From Helichrysum umbraculigerum (taxonomy: Eukaryota; Streptophyta; Magnoliopsida; Asterales; Asteraceae), in contig CATIUR010000005.1 of NCBI GenBank assembly GCA_949592205.1, positions 29,538,179 to 29,602,178 on the forward strand: 64,000 nucleotides of DNA, in the 5' to 3' direction. This document shows, one piece after another, positions 62,126-64,000 of this stretch (positions within the stretch are counted from its first letter, which is position 1; the number at the start of each line of letters is the position of its first letter). The translations under genes were made by a program, and so were the position numbers. The notes beneath the pieces were generated by a model. That model had not been told where the DNA came from. It made no database searches and saw only the letters and a list, made by a program, of their open reading frames with translations.

Positions 62126-62919
62126 TGTGGTGGTGGACTGGTGGTTGATTTCAGGCGGTGACTACGTTCGAGTCCAAACTACCAAGTACGGATTATTATG
62201 AAACAAAATCTACTTTTTATTAATGCCTTTATTTTATTTTTCCTACTTTTTTGACAAATTATTTTATTATCTTCTCCGTTAATGCTAAAATCTGTTCCTT
62301 TCTTAAAATAGGATACGATTTATTTTTAAAATATATGTTTAATTTAATTCATAAGAAGTATACCATGATTTTTTCCTTTTTTTTTTGGTACAATTAGTAT
62401 TAGACTTTTTTACACGGTTCGTCCTTGTAATTTGTCTAGAATTTCACTCGTCGTTCTTGTACTTTTTTTTGGCACTGGTCATCCTTGTGGTTGCTAATTC
62501 TTGCACTCGCAGTCCTTGTCACTAACGGTCATTAGTTTTCTTCGTTAAAGGACCATCTATGTTATTTTTTTTATTTAAATTTTAAGTTTATTTAAATTTA
62601 ATATTATTTTTAATCGTACTTAGCTAATTTAATTTTTGAATAATCTAATTAATTTAATTTAATTATTTTAATCAGTTTTTCGTGAAAATTAATTTTATTC
62701 TATTTTTTAAGTGTCCCGATCTATATAAACCCACTAAAAATATAAATAGTTTAAAAATATAAAAGTTTTTTAAATAGTTTATACTTTTAATTTTACATAT
62801 CATCGTTGATTTCATGACTCCGTATAGACAATTCTACATGCCTACATATATATTGCTAATAGTTTTGTATATTATGAACGTACTCAAATTGCACATTATC
62901 AACATGTAACATTTGTATT
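62126..62919. other. KH gene promoter and AT-rich intergenic DNA
   Basis: The first 40 bp are KH 5' UTR. 62400-62560 contains TCGTCCTTGTAATTTG and TCATCCTTGTGG words repeated about every 50 bp, a possible unclassified element. No frame. Confidence 0.5.
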
Positions 62920-64000
62920 TATAACACCCCTCATTCCATAGTAATAATATTATAGATAATACGGAAGCGAAGATAAATAAAATACCATAATTTGTTACAT
63001 ATTCTCCGGAAATACCAAAAACAGTTTAGATGTTTAAAACACATCAACTTAATACTTGTTCAAAAGATTAGCATGACGGGGTATTATATAAACTAAACTG
63101 AGCTGTTACAAAAGTAATCAGAGTAGCTTGAATATCAAACATTCCATTCTTCCAAGGTTTGACCTTCCTGCTACCCACCCGCATGCATAAACAAAAGTCT
63201 GCAGGAAGTAACAACGAGGGATTAGCACATAGCTAAGTGAGTAAATCCAACACTCAACATTTAACTTAGCTAAACCAATTAACTACAACAAATATTCGCA
63301 ACTACAACAATCAACAACAACTTAATGAGGATCGGCGGATCCGGGGATAACCTTAGTACCCGGGCGGCTCCCCCAAGATCACTTATCCAAACATATCCGT
63401 ATGGCCATAACGGACGAGACCGATAGCTAGTGTTTATTATACTTAGGTACAGTTCAGCACACACAACAAATGAAGTACATCCCTGTACCATTCACACAAC
63501 AACACACTAGCCCAACCAACAGTTCATCAACTCATTGACCTCATTAACAACAATGCCCGAAGGCCACACAAAGCGTATATAGGAATATAACCAACAATAA
63601 CCAATAATCAACTCAATAATCAAGTCTACGTTTACCCGTCGTAATCAAATGATTACAACTAAGCCAAACGGTGAGTTTTGAATCCACTCACCAATACCTT
63701 CGCCTTCACTAACTCAGATTCTCGGGGCAACTTTGTCTTTCAAAGGATCTGAGATTCAACACCAAATAGAAGTTAGTAATCACGATCATTGATACATAAC
63801 TTATATAATTTATCACCCGCGGATCTTATTATCATAATCATCTAAGTTATAAGGTTACAAATCATATTTCATAATCACCATATAACTATTATCAACTAAC
63901 ATTATTAATTCAACAATATTACAGCACACAACGAATAATAGGCATTGAATTGTAACAACTAAACGGAAGTGGCTGGCCAGGGCAAGAAGCCGCCGGCTAG
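62920..64000 (-). mobile_element. Third Ty3 LTR, minus strand, cut by the window end
   Basis: Read on the minus strand it ends GAGGGGTGTTATA as element 2 does. It keeps the GGTGAGTGGAT donor (63686-63691), the CTTCCTGCAG acceptor (63199-63201), the second acceptor TCTCAG (63749-63751) and the CTTAGCTA-GTGCTAAT-CCCTC block. Whether it is solo or part of a full element lies outside the window. Confidence 0.85.

Overview
The window is nuclear DNA of a flowering plant, most likely a eudicot. Genes carry many introns with GT/AG borders, the intergenic DNA is AT-rich, and the proteins are plant types (TIFY-CCT-GATA factor, DRP3 dynamin, Costars protein, uS17 with telo-box and site II promoter motifs). 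Repeat content (Tekay/Del-like Ty3 elements with long LTRs, Stowaway and hAT MITEs, Helitron ends, tRNA-type SINEs) fits a repeat-rich genome such as an Asteraceae member, but the family is a guess.

Layout. 84-6648 (+): the 3' part of an ALDH6-type methylmalonate-semialdehyde dehydrogenase gene with a repetitive C-terminal tail. 7987-9517 (-): 40S ribosomal protein S11. 9.8-26.8 kb: transposon territory, namely a MITE with telomere-like arms, invaded by Ty3 element 1 (11352-22027), whose 5' LTR was itself invaded by a solo LTR; then a SINE, Helitron-like ends, a GGAGGC-rich minisatellite and a Stowaway MITE. 26792-35231 (+): Ty3 element 2 with two near-identical LTRs. 35442-36044 (+): the 3' half of a gamma-glutamyl peptidase gene lacking its catalytic-Cys exon. 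36541-39045 (-): a twin CX9C (CHCHD2/MIX17-like) mitochondrial protein. 40815-48155 (+): dynamin-related protein DRP3 (20 exons, 817 aa). 49778-52555 (-): TIFY-CCT-GATA transcription factor (363 aa). 53.0-56.2 kb: MITEs and a SINE. 56483-57171 (+): Costars protein. 57506-62125 (-): five-KH-domain RNA-binding protein (591 aa). 62920-64000 (-): part of a third Ty3 LTR.

The genes are ordinary single plant loci and do not form a pathway cluster. ALDH6 and the CHCH protein are mitochondrial by family, and DRP3 divides mitochondria and peroxisomes; no functional linkage is claimed. All exon borders were set by hand from splice signals and protein similarity; where all exons lie in the window the coding lengths are divisible by three.

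The most unusual material is in the Ty3 LTRs. Four LTRs of different subfamilies share a predicted two-intron untranslated leader (a small exon of 54-57 nt, then an intron of about 484-500 nt). In elements 1 and 2 the upstream intron carries an array of GC-rich palindromes at the same relative place but with unrelated sequence; in element 1 the arms show compensatory changes. Both elements have almost identical LTR pairs yet several nonsense codons in gag-pol, as expected for young copies made in trans from already defective parents.
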